Shown here: one piece after another, positions 18,626 to 31,080 of the stretch
Layout: each line of letters opens with the position of its first letter
Numbering within the stretch: the stretch's first letter is position 1
From: Branchiostoma floridae
Lineage: Eukaryota > Chordata > Leptocardii > Amphioxiformes > Branchiostomatidae
Assembly (NCBI RefSeq): GCF_000003815.2
Contig: NC_049983.1
Location: 28,368,143-28,432,142 of the forward strand
DNA: 64,000 bases
Direction of reading: 5' to 3'
Notes under the pieces: generated by a model
What the model was told of the DNA's origin: nothing
The model's database searches: none
Seen by the model: the letters and a program-made list of their open reading frames with translations, nothing else
Made by a program: the position numbers and the translations under genes

Positions 18626-18990
18626 AAGGCGCGACGCGCCCCGCATAGCCGATCGTCAGCGGTGGAAACCGCGATCTCCTCCCGTCCTAAGGTGGGCGGA
18701 CACCAAGCCGCGACGCGCTCTGCCGTGCAGCTCACACCTCGCCGCGCCTTCTGTGCGACTGCAACGTGGCCACAGTGGCGTGTGGGTCGTGGCAATCGTC
18801 GAAGCTCGTCTTTTTTCGTGACGGGACGACACACCACGACGGCAGCCCAGAAAAAAAAACAAGGGCCGACTTCTTCACGTCACCAGGAAAGCTCCCGTGA
18901 TGTGTGCATTGTAGAGTTGGCCAAAGCCATCCGTGGAAATGCGTCTTCTCTCGGTCGGGACGTACAGCAAAGGGCACCACCCACCGTGGA

Positions 18991-20221
18991 GTCGGCTATC
19001 GTCAGCCGTCGAGATACGTTTTCTCCACATAAGTTTATGTCCTTGTCAGGTTTTATGATTTCACTTTTGTTCATGAAGTTGTACATTTATTTTAATATAA
19101 CTATGATTTTGGTTCTGCTCTTATATTGATCATATTTTCATTTTAACTTATGTACAACTGGTAGCTTTATTTTATTGATTTCATTTGTAAATTGTGTCTA
19201 ATTATTTATGATTTCATTGTTGAGTGTATGTATATGTCTATGTTACATTGCTATGGCCCATTGGCGGCAGAGAGCAAATAAAGATCATCACTTCACATCG
19301 CCAAAGTTTAAAAGGTTAAACTGTGCATCAGTGCAGAAAAACCCGCCTCGTCGTGTTTAAAACCAACAGCCCTCAGGCGACCGGGCCCAAAATAGCTATA
19401 TCGCACGCGCCCTGGCACGCGTACGCACCCGCGCGAACAAGTAAACATGTCAGGACTCTACAGAATTCTTCCGACATAACATATCCCTGAGACACGTCAA
19501 ATCCCTGTGATCCTAGAAATATGAAAACAGAATATGCACCGTACGAAATGTCCCACCCTTTTTGGCTCCGACCTCTTTGAAAGAAAAGTCTTATGTCATG
19601 CCCACACTTTTAACCGCAAACATCAGGGGTCGATAAACTTTCGCCGCCGGGCATGTTCTCAGCGACACGTCTCCTACTTCTACACGGCTGAACCATGCTT
19701 TACGCTGTGGGTGCAGGGAAGTTACTGACTGACAGTAGCACACAGAAGTTCCATTCCATTTTGTACAAAGTCTGAAAGTAATTTGTAAGGCTCTTTTCTA
19801 CTAGACGGCGAGCCAAGCGATCCAAGTTGAGCAATCAAGGGGGGACCAAAATTACTTACGTGACCAAATTAAATATTCTGCACGTGGTATGAGGTATTAT
19901 TTAGAAGACAGAGAAACATACAGAACATAAAAAAAAAAAAACATTTTTTATCTATGACATTCGCTGCGCGACCTGTCAAATGTTTGGTCCTCAGAAGTCA
20001 AAGTAGTGGAAAGGGGTGTAAGACATTGCAATGGGCAAAAATGAAAATACAACTGCATTTGCATAATACGTTTTCAAAGTCTACAAAACAAGCAAATTAA
20101 CAAATAAATGAGAGTGAAAAGAGCTCAAAGTTTTCTGTCTTTGAAAACACCAAACAATACAGTACTGAACCTTGCCAAGAACGCGACATATAAAAACTGG
20201 AAGCCCATCTACAGTACCAGG
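18991..20221. other. No gene recognised
   Basis: Contains a short GC-rich patch near 19390-19440, an (A)n run near 19930 and a polyadenylation-like AGCAAATAAAG at about 19273. No ORF I can assign. Confidence 0.5.
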
Positions 20222-20570
20222 GTACACCGCTAGGGGGCCATAATCTAATCATTTTTCTTGATTTTTCAACACCTATCGGCATATCAACTGCCATAAAGAT
20301 TCATCGAGTTATGGTAACTAGACAAAAACGCAAGCGCATCAACAGCCGAAAACAAGGGTGGTCTATGACCATGTTACAAAGTATTTGGTAACATGTTAGT
20401 TTGGTACGTACATGTGACAACACAAAGGTAGCATAACAAAGTAATCACATATTCCAGATTAAAAAAGAAAAGCATTGACTATATCTCAATACGTCAACGG
20501 CCAATTATTTTGAGAGCCAACATCTCCGTTGCTCAAATAGATACAAATAGACAGAATTTTTATGAAAATC

Positions 20571-22000
20571 CGCGACGCGTCCGTGTGAAGACTACCATGT
20601 CGTCAGGTCCTCTATGGCTATGGGTTGGCGGGAAAACAAGTCGCGACGCGTCCGTGAGAAGACTACCATGTCGTCAGGTCCTCTATGGCTATGGGTTGGT
20701 GGGAAAACGAGCGGCGACGCGTCCGTGTGAAGACTACCATGTCGTCAGGTCCTCTATGGCTATGGGTTGGCGGGAAAACGAGCGGTGACGCGCCCGTGTG
20801 AAGACTACCATGTCGTCAGGTCCTCTATGGCTATGGGTTGGCGGGAAAACGAGCGGCGACGCGTCCGTGTGAAGACTACCATGTCGTCAGGTCCTCTATG
20901 GCTATGGGTTGGTGGGAAAACGAGCGGCGACGCGCCCGTGTGAAGACTACCATGTCGTCAGGTCCTCTATGGCTATGGGTTGGCGGGAAAACGAGCGGCG
21001 ACGCGTCCGTGTGAAGACTACCATGTCGTCAGGTCCTCTATGGCTATGGGTTGGCGGGAAAACGAGCGGTGACGCGCCCGTGTGAAGACTACCATGTCGT
21101 CAGGTCCTCTATGGCTATGGGTTGGTGGGAAAACGAGCGGCGACGCGTCCGTGTGAAGACTACCATGTCGTCAGGTCCTCTATGGCTATGGGTTGGCGGG
21201 ACAACAAGTCGCGACGCGCCCGTGTGAAGACTACCATGTCGTCAGGTCCTCTATGGCTATGGGTTGGTGGGACAACGAGCGGTGACGCGCCCGTGTGAAG
21301 ACTTCTATCTCGCCGGGTCCTCTATGGCTATGGGTTAGCGGGAAAACGAGCGGTGACGCGCCCGTGTGAAGACTTCTATCTCGCCGGGTCCTCTATGGCT
21401 ATGGGTTAGCGGGAAAACGAGCGGTGACGCGCCCGTGTGAAGACTTCTATCTCGCCGGGTCCTCTATGGCTATGGGTTGGCGGGAAAACGAGCGGCGACG
21501 CGTCCGTGTGAAGACTACCATGTCGTCAGGTCCTCTATGGCTATGGGTTGGCGGGAAAACGAGCGGCGACGCGTCCGTGTGAAGACTACCATGTCGTCAG
21601 GTCCTCTATGGCTATGGGTTGGTGGGAAAACGAGCGGTGACGCGCCCGTGTGAAGACTTCTATCTCGCCGGGTCCTCTATGGCTATGGGTTGGCGGGAAA
21701 ACGAGCGGTGACGCGCCCGTGTGAAGACTTCCATCTCGCCGGGTCCTCTATGGCTATGGGTTAGCGGGACAACAAGTCGCGACGCGCCCGTGTGAAGACT
21801 TCCATCTCGCTGGGTCCTCTATGGCTATGGGTTGGCGGGAAAACGAGCGGTGACGCGTCCGTGTGAAGACTACCATGTCGTCAGGTCCTCTATGGCTATG
21901 AGTTGGCGGGAAAATGAGCGGTGACGCGTCCGTGTGAAGACTACCATGTCGTCAGGTCCTCTATGGCTATGGGTTGGCGGGAAAACAAGTCGCGACGCGG
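20571..22000. repeat. 71-bp minisatellite, about 20 copies
   Basis: Unit contains GACGCGTCCGTGTGAAGAC, TACCATGTCGTCAGGTCC and TATGGGTTGGCGGGAAAACG. Variants alternate (CGCGTCC or CGCGCCC; ACCATGTCGTCA or TCTATCTCGCCG), giving higher-order patterns. 71 is not a multiple of three, and no long ORF runs through. Confidence 0.95.
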
Positions 22001-22007
22001 GACAACA

Positions 22008-22233
22008 AGCCGCGTCGGGCGTGGCGTAACTGGTAGAGCGTTCGGCTCGGAATCTATAGGTCCTGAGTTTGATCGGTAAAAATGGGTACCTGACTTCGGT
22101 CGGGGAGGTAAAAGACTACATTTATCTTCTGTCTGTACCGTGTATGTGGCACTGTTAATTTGAATAAAAAAAACTTGAGTGCGGTGCGATATTGTCCTTG
22201 TCTGTCCAAAAGCAAATAGAAAAAAAAGAAAAA
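22008..22233 (+). mobile_element. tRNA-derived SINE with internal deletion
   Basis: Same head as 18347 (GTGGCGTAACTGGTAGAGCG, GGTCCTGAGTTTGATC) but lacks the TGTCCTTGGGAAAGG segment. It ends in CAAAAGCAAATAG and an A-rich tail. Confidence 0.78.
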
Positions 22234-22639
22234 AGCCATGACGCGTCCTGCAAAGCCGACCGTCAGCGTTGGAAACCGCGATCTCCTCCCGTCCTATGGT
22301 TGGCGGACACCAAGCCGCGACGCGCTCTGCCGTGCAGCTCACACCTCGCCGCGCCTTCTGTGCGACTGCAACGTGGCCACAGTGGTGTGTGGGTCGTGGC
22401 AATCGTCGGAGCTCGCCTTTTTTCGTGACAGGACGACACACCACGGCGGCAGCCTAGAAAAAACCTCCAAGGCCCGACTTGTTCACGTCGCCAGGAAAGG
22501 CCCCGTGATATGCACCGTAGGGTAGGTTATCGTCAGCCGTGGAAATACCTATTCTCCCGGTCGGTGCGTGAAGCTAAGGGCACCACCCACCGTAGAGTTG
22601 GCTATCGTCAGCCGTGGAGACAGTTAAAATACGTTTTCT

Positions 22640-24480
22640 CCCGATCAGTACGTGAGGAAACAGCGCCATGTGGCCACAGCCAATCGGTGACCGTGAAAGT
22701 CAACAAGTTACGTCTTTTCTGTAGTGCCAGACCATCTTGGATCGCGTTTTCCGTGTCTGGCTACGTACTCTAGACAGTAAACATGTATTGGACACTTTTA
22801 AATCTGAGATAAAATTTGGTTTCTGCATTGTATATTCACTGGATCCGAAGGATGTAAAACCAAATAAAAGAAAAAACAAAGTCTTGATAGAAAATCGTAG
22901 TGCGGGTAGCTAAACCACGAGAGAAGCAAAAGTAGTAGGAATAAGCACGATTAACTTCAAATATAAGAACAGAATGAAAATAACCACGGAAAACAGTGCC
23001 GATAGAAAACATACGACGTCGCGGTACACGGTCTTTACTCACAGTTGTGTGTTGCTTGACTTTCCTGGCGGGATTGGCAACCGACGTGCTGGCAACGGTT
23101 GCTGCTCGGATAAGCGTCGGTCCTTCCCACCGACGGCGCGCGCACAATCTGTCAGGCGGCGGTTGATAAAGACTTCGGTGCAGGGACGTCTCTGAGCTGG
23201 TTTCTCTCCGCGGTCTGACGCAAGCTGCAGGCCAGACCTTCTTTTCTAGCCTTTCTGCAAGTCTCCTCCCCTTCCTGTCTCCCACGTGTTGACGGGAATT
23301 CCGAGGAGCCAGATACATCACACTTCGAGGCAGTCACGGAATCCAAGTATTCGTCGACAATCAGATGTGGTGTTCTGGGTATACTAGTATCTCCTCCCCC
23401 ACAAAAACGATACATCACAACTACTAAAAATGACAGGTCCGAGTGACATCATTGTTCCCTCAAGCAGATACGCGGTAGCAGTTGCTAGTCACTACCAGGC
23501 TCTCACGAGGGTCGGAAGCAGCAGAAATTGGCCACAATAAGGGGTGCTGCTTTACAAAAAGAGTCAGCTGACCGTAGAAGGTCCAACTGGCCATTAGAAT
23601 ATCTAGAGCCGATCAACTTCCTATGCACGCCATTTCCACTGTTTGTGAGTTAAACAGATTTTGCGGATAATAATTTACTACAGTTATTATTTACGATTAT
23701 TCTGTTCTAATAAAATTTCGAAGCCTTTGTGATATGGCTTTTTATATCATACCTGTGAAGCGAAAACGTTCGATACAGGTGTCAGAGATACAGGTGTACG
23801 AGATAAGGACTTATTTTGATAGCGCGCGCTGCCTGGCCATCCAAAACAAGTATATGGAAAACATCACTCTACATTCGGTACATCACTCCTAAACAAGCAT
23901 TTAAAATGAAAGGTAGGCAATGATATGCCATACACTATATTGGCACAAAGATTTGATTTGAACAGATCTCAAAGCGTTAAGCTAACGAATGAAGCGTTAA
24001 CTTGTTTTATGAGCGATTAGAATATACAGAAAAAGCACACATGTCTACGGAACCTCGGTGGTTATGAAGAACAGAAAAAAAAGTTAGCAAAAGATTTGCC
24101 CCTCCTTAACGGTGGTTTGTGTTAAAACGTCTCTTCAAGGACCATCTTCATGACAGCTAGCAAAAATGATCTAGGAACGTTACCCCAAGGGCGCCTTTTT
24201 CATGGTCACAAAGAATGCTTGTGACGGCAACTAAGTTCGGCGAGCTTAGGTCGAGCTTAGACTCAACCAAGCATGTGAGAACTTTGGTAAAAACTTGGAA
24301 AGATCGTCCCCTTTAATGCTCTCACAAACACGAGTACTAAAGAGAAACAACCCCTTTTCGAACAAAAGTAATTTTGGAGACAAATTGTCCACATTATTTG
24401 ATGGTAGACCACGAAATCCGTGATATATGATTACAGAACCAATACAAACTAGTACAGTATAGTTAAAGTAATAATTAAAG
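22640..24480. other. No gene recognised
   Basis: A 161-codon minus-strand frame at 22836-23321 is Arg-rich and matches nothing I know. The segments at about 23580-23690 and 24060-24240 have diverged relatives at 24972-25080 and 32270-32420. Confidence 0.45.
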
Positions 24481-24489
24481 ACGAAAATA

Positions 24490-24601
24490 ACCACACACAA
24501 AACACATTCACATGCACACACACAGATATAGATACATAGAAACATAAATATACACACAAACACCACATAGGCACTCACACACACACACGCACACAATGTA
24601 C

Positions 24602-24637
<36 letters not shown>

Positions 24638-24690
24638 ACTGGTTTAAACACACACAGATATACAAATACACACATTAACACACGCACATA
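24490..24690. repeat. (CA)n-rich microsatellite
   Basis: Interrupted CA repeat. Confidence 0.9.
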
Positions 24691-25374
24691 CACACACAAA
24701 CCCTTAGACTAATTAAAGAATCATCACAGACGCATCATGGATGCAACTCGAACTGTACTCAGGTGATATGTATGTGACCGAGGTTTGGCCGCTTCCATTG
24801 TTGTTTTTTTGTGCCATCTACAGACGGGTGCAAGCTTTATGGTGGAGTCTCCTTTTAAAATAAGCACCTCTCCCTACGCGTCATAGGGGGTACCTGGGTA
24901 CATGGCACGTTTCGAGGAGGGGGGAGATTGAGCAACGCACATGTTAACGTCTAACTTGTTGGAATACCCAAGGTCGACCGTAGAAGGCCCAAATGGCCAC
25001 AAGTACATTTAGAGCCGGTGAACTTCTCATGCACGCCATTCCCCGGTTTGTTTATTTCAACAGTTCTGCGTCTAAAGGTTTTGGGGAAACTACGAGTTTC
25101 GTGTGGAAAGAAAGCCACTTGGTCGCAGCGTCGAGCGTGAGAACTGGGCGTAGGCGTTGAGCGAGGTCGGAGGGAACAAAAGGTAGATGTCCTTTCGTTG
25201 GGGCATCGGTATTTCGTTAGGGGCATCTGTGACATTTTGATTGACTGAGGATATGCAGCTCATTAGCTTTATCGCTTTTTGATCATTCTGTTTTTCCCAT
25301 AACTTTTTTTGTAAAATTGCTAACAGCAGCTGAGCATTCTGACACTTGGAATTCTTACGCGTCTCAAATATAGC

Positions 25375-25440
25375 ATCTGGTAAAATAAGTTGCTAACTTG
25401 AGTGAAGTGCCTCGTCTGTCCGAACGCAAATATAAACAAA
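25375..25440 (+). mobile_element. SINE 3' tail fragment
   Basis: ACTTGAGTGAAGTGCCTCG, then CTGTCCGAACGCAAATA, the same tail as the SINEs at 18347 and 22008. The head is missing. Confidence 0.6.
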
Positions 25441-25607
25441 ATGTAAATAGCATCTACAAAATATTCGGCTGTGAGGATAATAGCAAACACTGTAGAGAAT
25501 GGAAAAAACAAAACCTTTTACACATGTACGTGCGTGCATATATGTATGTAGTTGAGTGAATTTGCGTGTGTACGCGCGAGTAGCTGTGGCATGTGTAAAT
25601 AGATAAA

Positions 25608-25649
25608 CACACACACACACACACACACTTATAAATTTATTCATTTTGA

Positions 25650-25680
<31 letters not shown>

Positions 25681-25720
25681 AATAAATGAATGAATGAATG
25701 AATGAATGAAAGAATGAAAG
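25608..25720. repeat. (CA)n, (GT)n and (GAAT)n microsatellites
   Basis: Three simple repeats in a row. Confidence 0.9.
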
Positions 25721-26077
25721 AATGAATTAATGAACGACAGGACGAGGTGTAGTTATGCTGTGTGCAGAATTGTAATAGAAACCCATGACTGTAACGTCGA
25801 CAGGAAGAGGTGTATTTATGGTGTGTTCAAAATAGTTATAATTAGGATATATCATTGTCTATTTGTTGTTATTAACTTTATATCAATCTTAATGCATTTA
25901 GCCCCATTGGAGTATGAACATGCAATAAACATCACTGTCATTGTCATTGTTAAAACTGTAACAGAAACACAGGACTGTTATTGCAGAGATGGTTTAGACA
26001 GGGCGAGGTGTATCTATGTTGTGTGCGTGAAAACGCCGAGCCCACGTGGGCTTATATGACACTAAACAACATCTATG

Positions 26078-26312
26078 GCATATGTTTGTATGTGTGTGAG
26101 TTTGTGTATGTATGTGTGTGTGTGTTTTTGTGTGTGTGATTTTTTGTGTTTGTGTCTGTGTGAGTTTCTGCGTGTGTTTGTATGAGAGTTTGTGTGTGTG
26201 AGTGTGAGTTTGTGTTTTGTGAGTTTTTTTGTGTGTGTGTGAGTTTGTGCTTGTGTGTTAGCGTGAGTTTGTGAGTGCGTGTGTATAAGTGTATGTGTGT
26301 GTGTGTGTGTGT

Positions 26313-26352
<40 letters not shown>
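26078..26352. repeat. (TG)n-rich tract
   Basis: Interrupted TG repeat, purest at 26294-26352. Confidence 0.9.
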
Positions 26353-26353
<1 letters not shown>

Positions 26354-26399
26354 TGTTTTTATGACTGAAAGACGAGATAGAAATGGATTACTCAGTAGG

Positions 26400-27075
26400 T
26401 GTACAGACAAGTATCGTCCATTGATAAGAAGTATTTGTTACCAATTCAAAGTGCCTTGCATTGTTTGACCAGCCATTTGAGAAGTTGTACTAGTAGTATA
26501 TACAACAGTATACAAATGAAATGCTTACTCGAATGTTTGTGAAAAAAATATCAATATATCAACATGTTGAGTCTACAGTACTATTTACACTCTTGGTTCT
26601 TAAGTCTAAACATTATTTGATATATTTACCTATTTGTAAACTGTAAGGTTGTAGTTAAATTTGTCTAGAAAACATAAGCTTCAGTACGGTAAACTATTGT
26701 ATTACTTGTCTACATCGCTTCACATCAGTACAGTATTTCAAAGTTAACGAACCAACCTGAATGTCTGATCATTGTCAAATTTATAAACGCAAAGATTGGA
26801 GAAAACAATTCTTACGCATAAAGATGTATTTGAAAAGACAGATCCTGTAGAATCTTTTTTAATTCAGGAAAAACTTCATTCATCCCAAATGCAAAGTGAC
26901 ATACATCAGTTCATATCAAAACCTTATACCGCCAGGCAAGCACATGTAGACGATGTTCATCATATCATTATAACAACAGCTGACTTGTCACTAAAACAGA
27001 TTCAAGTTTTGAAACGAGAAAAGAAACCTCCAAAATGTTGGGATCGAACGTCAAGAATTTGATTCTTGTGTTAAG
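26400..27075. repeat. Dispersed 0.7-kb repeat, copy 1
   Basis: Matches 28195-28890 (GATAAGAAGTATTTGT through AAGTCGACA). Both copies follow a TG tract, so the TG tract is probably part of the duplicated unit. Confidence 0.85.
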
Positions 27076-27105
27076 TCGACATTGTGTATCAGTCAACAAC
27101 CAAAA

Positions 27106-27330
27106 TGATTATCAATCGGCACGATTCAATGGAACTAAGGATGGTATACCAGGTAAATGTGCTGGTGTGACATCCTGTCGTGGTGGAACGAGGAAACGCC
27201 AAACGGAGCTTGTGTTTGATTTACAGAACGCTCTCCTAGACAAAGCCGTTGGGCCGGGCGCGGTGTTTCTGTCGTGCTAGCCTGACGTGCGTCATAACTA
27301 TTTACAGCATTTCATCATCAAAGACAAGGC
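27106..27330. repeat. Dispersed repeat, copy 1
   Basis: CAATCGGCACGATTCA through GCATTTCATCATCAAAGACA matches 35826-36050. Confidence 0.8.
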
Positions 27331-27719
27331 GCCTCGACCCCTCCCCTTTAAACTTAATTCAGTATTGCAATCTCCAACGCAACATATGTGTACTAATTGT
27401 AACATACCTTAGCATATTACCACCACTAACCATAATACACATGTACCGCCAAATAAAGTAAACGATGAATTTACGGAGTGCAACTTGTGCAGCAACATCC
27501 AGATGTTCCTACATTTATCTGTTTGACGAAAAGGTCAACCATCTTTCGGTTCCTTATCGGGCCTGGCCAGTGTGTCGTGAGAAAACCTACTCGTTTTGGT
27601 ACTTAGAGTTTAAACTTAAACTCTCACAATGTAGTTACTAGTCCTGATGACACCTGTGGCCATCCTTGTGAAAGTATTCATCATTGCCTTCTGTACTGCC
27701 CCAAATAGACTCAATACCG

Positions 27720-27736
27720 TTTGTGTGTATATGTTT

Positions 27737-27807
<71 letters not shown>

Positions 27808-27926
27808 TGTGTGTCTCTCTGTCTATTTGTCTGTCTCTCTCTCTGTGTATGTGTGTGTGTTTGTGTGTGTGTGTGTGAGTGTGTGTGTGTCTCTCTGTCT
27901 CTCTCTCTGTCTATTTGTCTGTCTCT

Positions 27927-27958
<32 letters not shown>
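27720..27958. repeat. (TG)n and (TC)n microsatellite
   Basis: Long TG runs alternating with TCTCTGTC blocks. Confidence 0.95.
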
Positions 27959-27960
<2 letters not shown>

Positions 27961-28194
27961 ATGCATGTGTGTACATGTGTATGATTACTATCAGTGTGAG
28001 TATGTATGAATGTATTTCCAAGCATGTATGAACGTGTGTGTGTGTGTGTATGGGAATGTATGTAATATATGTATGTGTGCATGCGTGTATATGTGCTTAT
28101 GAGGGTGAATTTATTTGAGTGTTTGTGGGTATATGAATGACTGAATAACTGAATAACTGAATGACTGAATGAATGAATGGATGAATGGATGAAT

Positions 28195-28890
28195 GTATCT
28201 TCCATTGATAAGAAGTATTTGTCACCAATTCCAAGTGCCCTGCATTGTTTGGCCAGCCATTTGAGAAGTTTTACTAGTATTGTATACAGCTGCATACAAA
28301 TGAAATACTTACTCGAATGTTTGTGAAAAAGTATCAATATATCAACATGTTGAGTCTACAGTATTATTTACACTCTTGGTTCTTAAGTCTAAACATTATT
28401 TGATATATTTACCTATTTGTATGCTGTAAGGTTGTAGTTAAATTTGTCTAGAAAACATAAGCTTCAGTGTGGTAAACTATTGTATTACTTGTCTACATCG
28501 CTTCACATCAGTACAGTATTTCAAAGTTAACGAACCAACCTGAATGTCTGATCACTGTCAAATTTTTAAACGCAAAATTGGAGAAAAAATTCTTACGGAC
28601 AACGATGTATCTTGAAAGAAAGTTTCTGTAGAATTTTTTTCTTAAATTCAGGAAAAACTTCATTCATCACAAATACAAAGTTACATACAACAGTTCATAT
28701 CACAACCTTATACCGCCAGGCAAGCACATGTAGACGGTTTTCATCATATCATTAAAACAACAGCTGACTTGTCACTAAAACCAAAATTGAGTTTTGAAAC
28801 AAGAAACTTCCAAATGACCAACAATGTCGGGATCAAAAGTCAAGAAATTGATTGTTGTGTTAAGTCGACAGTGTGTATCAGTCCACTACC
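28195..28890. repeat. Dispersed 0.7-kb repeat, copy 2
   Basis: Paralogue of 26400-27075, a little more diverged at its right end. Confidence 0.85.
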
Positions 28891-30137
28891 ATTTTCTTAC
28901 CACCCGTACTTAGCCAACTTTATATATATGTATGTATAAAGATCTCTCTCTACTCATTTATTTATTCAGAGTTGGAGGGTTGATAGTTGATAGGATATGT
29001 TGAGATCCATTTTGCGGTACGGAACATTTCGGGGAAGGAAAGGACACATGCAGGGTGAGAGTTTTCTCTGCTTTTTGTCCGATGTTATTTCGCGGGTCGT
29101 TGGTAAAAACAGCGGGACGCATCAAAAGATGGCATAACTTATGGGGTCATGGAGATTCTCAAACAAGATTGTCTGTACACAATAAAATATTTTGCTTCGT
29201 GTTCGCCTGGGGGTTCGTGTAATCCCTTCCTGTCTGGGGACAATTCGGAGTCTGGAACTTGACTTATTTATCACCTGTCTTCAGCGATGGCGCGTTTGAA
29301 GAATCAACTCGCCGGATGGGTGTTACCTGGATGGATCATTGCTCATTGAACACTTCATGTGTTTCTCCAAGCCAAATGTCAGGCAGTACACACTTTGTAA
29401 TCCTTGTTTAATCCTTTCACCTGGAGACACTTAATACTTCTTGTTCTGTCGAGTAACGTATGGGGCCATGGACCATCTCAAACTATATAACCTGAACACC
29501 ATTAAATAATCGTCTTCCATGGAACAATGTGACTTCTTATGCACAAAAAACAGTAATGAGCGGGAACGAGACCGGGTCCTGTTATAATACCTTGAAAAGT
29601 TACATCTCATCTCATCAACAGTTCAAACGAATGAGTCATTTAGCAACTCTTGAAGCCAAGACGCCTGTTCTAATATCAACGTTGCAAAAGTTTGCAAGAG
29701 GAAAGTGGACCTGACGTGCGCCAATCCTTAACGCTCTAAGCATTTGGGCAACCGGAGAGACTGAGGAGCCTTTGTTCTTATGTAGTGGCATTTCCCTTTA
29801 GAGATCTTTATCACCAGACTTAACCATAGATGGTCGCACCTAGCCGTTACTTGTTTTATGCGTTTTTAATTGGGCAGCACGAGGCCAAGTCAACTCAATT
29901 GCATGGATTTTATCCAATTTTAGTTGAATGTCAAGGACTGAGAGCGGTGCTAATTTTAACCATGCTTTACTATCAAGGATCGTCTTTTCTCAAACTACGG
30001 ATATTCCAGAGCTTCGACGTCGGGCTTACGGCGGATCATAAGCAGCCTGTGACAGAACCAGCCGCCCGCAGGGGTCTAAGACAGCTTTTCCGTAAACAAA
30101 TAGATGAATTTGGTACGACACCTGCACGGCGTGCTTG
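28891..30137. other. No gene recognised
   Basis: No conserved protein, RNA or clear mobile element seen. Ends at an N gap. Confidence 0.5.
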
Positions 30138-30646
30138 NNNNNNNNNNNNNNNNNNNNNNNNNNNNNNNNNNNNNNNNNNNNNNNNNNNNNNNNNNNNNNN
30201 NNNNNNNNNNNNNNNNNNNNNNNNNNNNNNNNNNNNNNNNNNNNNNNNNNNNNNNNNNNNNNNNNNNNNNNNNNNNNNNNNNNNNNNNNNNNNNNNNNNN
30301 NNNNNNNNNNNNNNNNNNNNNNNNNNNNNNNNNNNNNNNNNNNNNNNNNNNNNNNNNNNNNNNNNNNNNNNNNNNNNNNNNNNNNNNNNNNNNNNNNNNN
30401 NNNNNNNNNNNNNNNNNNNNNNNNNNNNNNNNNNNNNNNNNNNNNNNNNNNNNNNNNNNNNNNNNNNNNNNNNNNNNNNNNNNNNNNNNNNNNNNNNNNN
30501 NNNNNNNNNNNNNNNNNNNNNNNNNNNNNNNNNNNNNNNNNNNNNNNNNNNNNNNNNNNNNNNNNNNNNNNNNNNNNNNNNNNNNNNNNNNNNNNNNNNN
30601 NNNNNNNNNNNNNNNNNNNNNNNNNNNNNNNNNNNNNNNNNNNNNN
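30138..30646. other. Assembly gap, 509 N
   Basis: Run of N. Confidence 0.99.
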
Positions 30647-31080
30647 TCCCCGTTAATATATGGTTAAAATTATTTGGATACGGGTTCTAAATGTTTAAAA
30701 GGAGAGGAGGCCAGACCCAGAGGCCGCGGAAAAAATGGAAGAGGTCCCCCCTGACCGGAAGGAGAAAACCTCCTCGTAAATCAGAGCTCGCAGACTCGTC
30801 GTCCGATCGATTTTCGCTACATGTGACGGGGCATAAGACGATTTTACGACGAATGTCATCAGGCTGTAAGTTGAGTACGGTTTATCGTACTATCCGACTT
30901 CTACTGGGGCTGCTTGACTCTCTGACCTGAGAAAAGTCGGTGCAGCGGGTGCAAGGAGCTCGAGCCCCGCTAGAAGTCAGGTGGTACCAATGTCAGCCCT
31001 ACACTACATCAGCATAAATACGAAACCTGGGCAGATTTGACGCGTTATGTAAACGAGTCAGGCGTTATCTTTTTAATACA

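Larger units (their letters stand above)
17690..18990. repeat. Segmental repeat, copy 1
   Basis: Matches 20222-22500 in order: AT-rich leader, 71-bp minisatellite (4 copies here), SINE, and a GC-rich segment with GCCGCGACGCGCTCTGCCG. Confidence 0.85.
20222..22500. repeat. Segmental repeat, copy 2
   Basis: Paralogue of 17690-18990, expanded mainly by the minisatellite. Its GC-rich end carries a second set of CCGTAGAGTTGGCTATCGTC motifs. Confidence 0.85.

Noticed and set aside
18463-18837. Minus-strand ORF conserved between 18463-18837 and 21941-22444
   Set aside because: Conservation is explained by the segmental repeat, and the frame crosses the SINE and minisatellite edges.
20571-22000. 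CRISPR-like array
   Set aside because: Units are head-to-tail repeats without unique spacers, in an animal genome.
22020-22075. tRNA gene
   Set aside because: A and B boxes are present but the acceptor and anticodon stems do not close; it is the head of a SINE.
22836-23321. 161-codon minus-strand ORF, Arg-rich
   Set aside because: No recognisable domain and no splice or start context; GC-rich repeat flank explains the open frame.
27711-28337. 208-codon ORF rich in Thr-His
   Set aside because: Translation of a TG/CA microsatellite.
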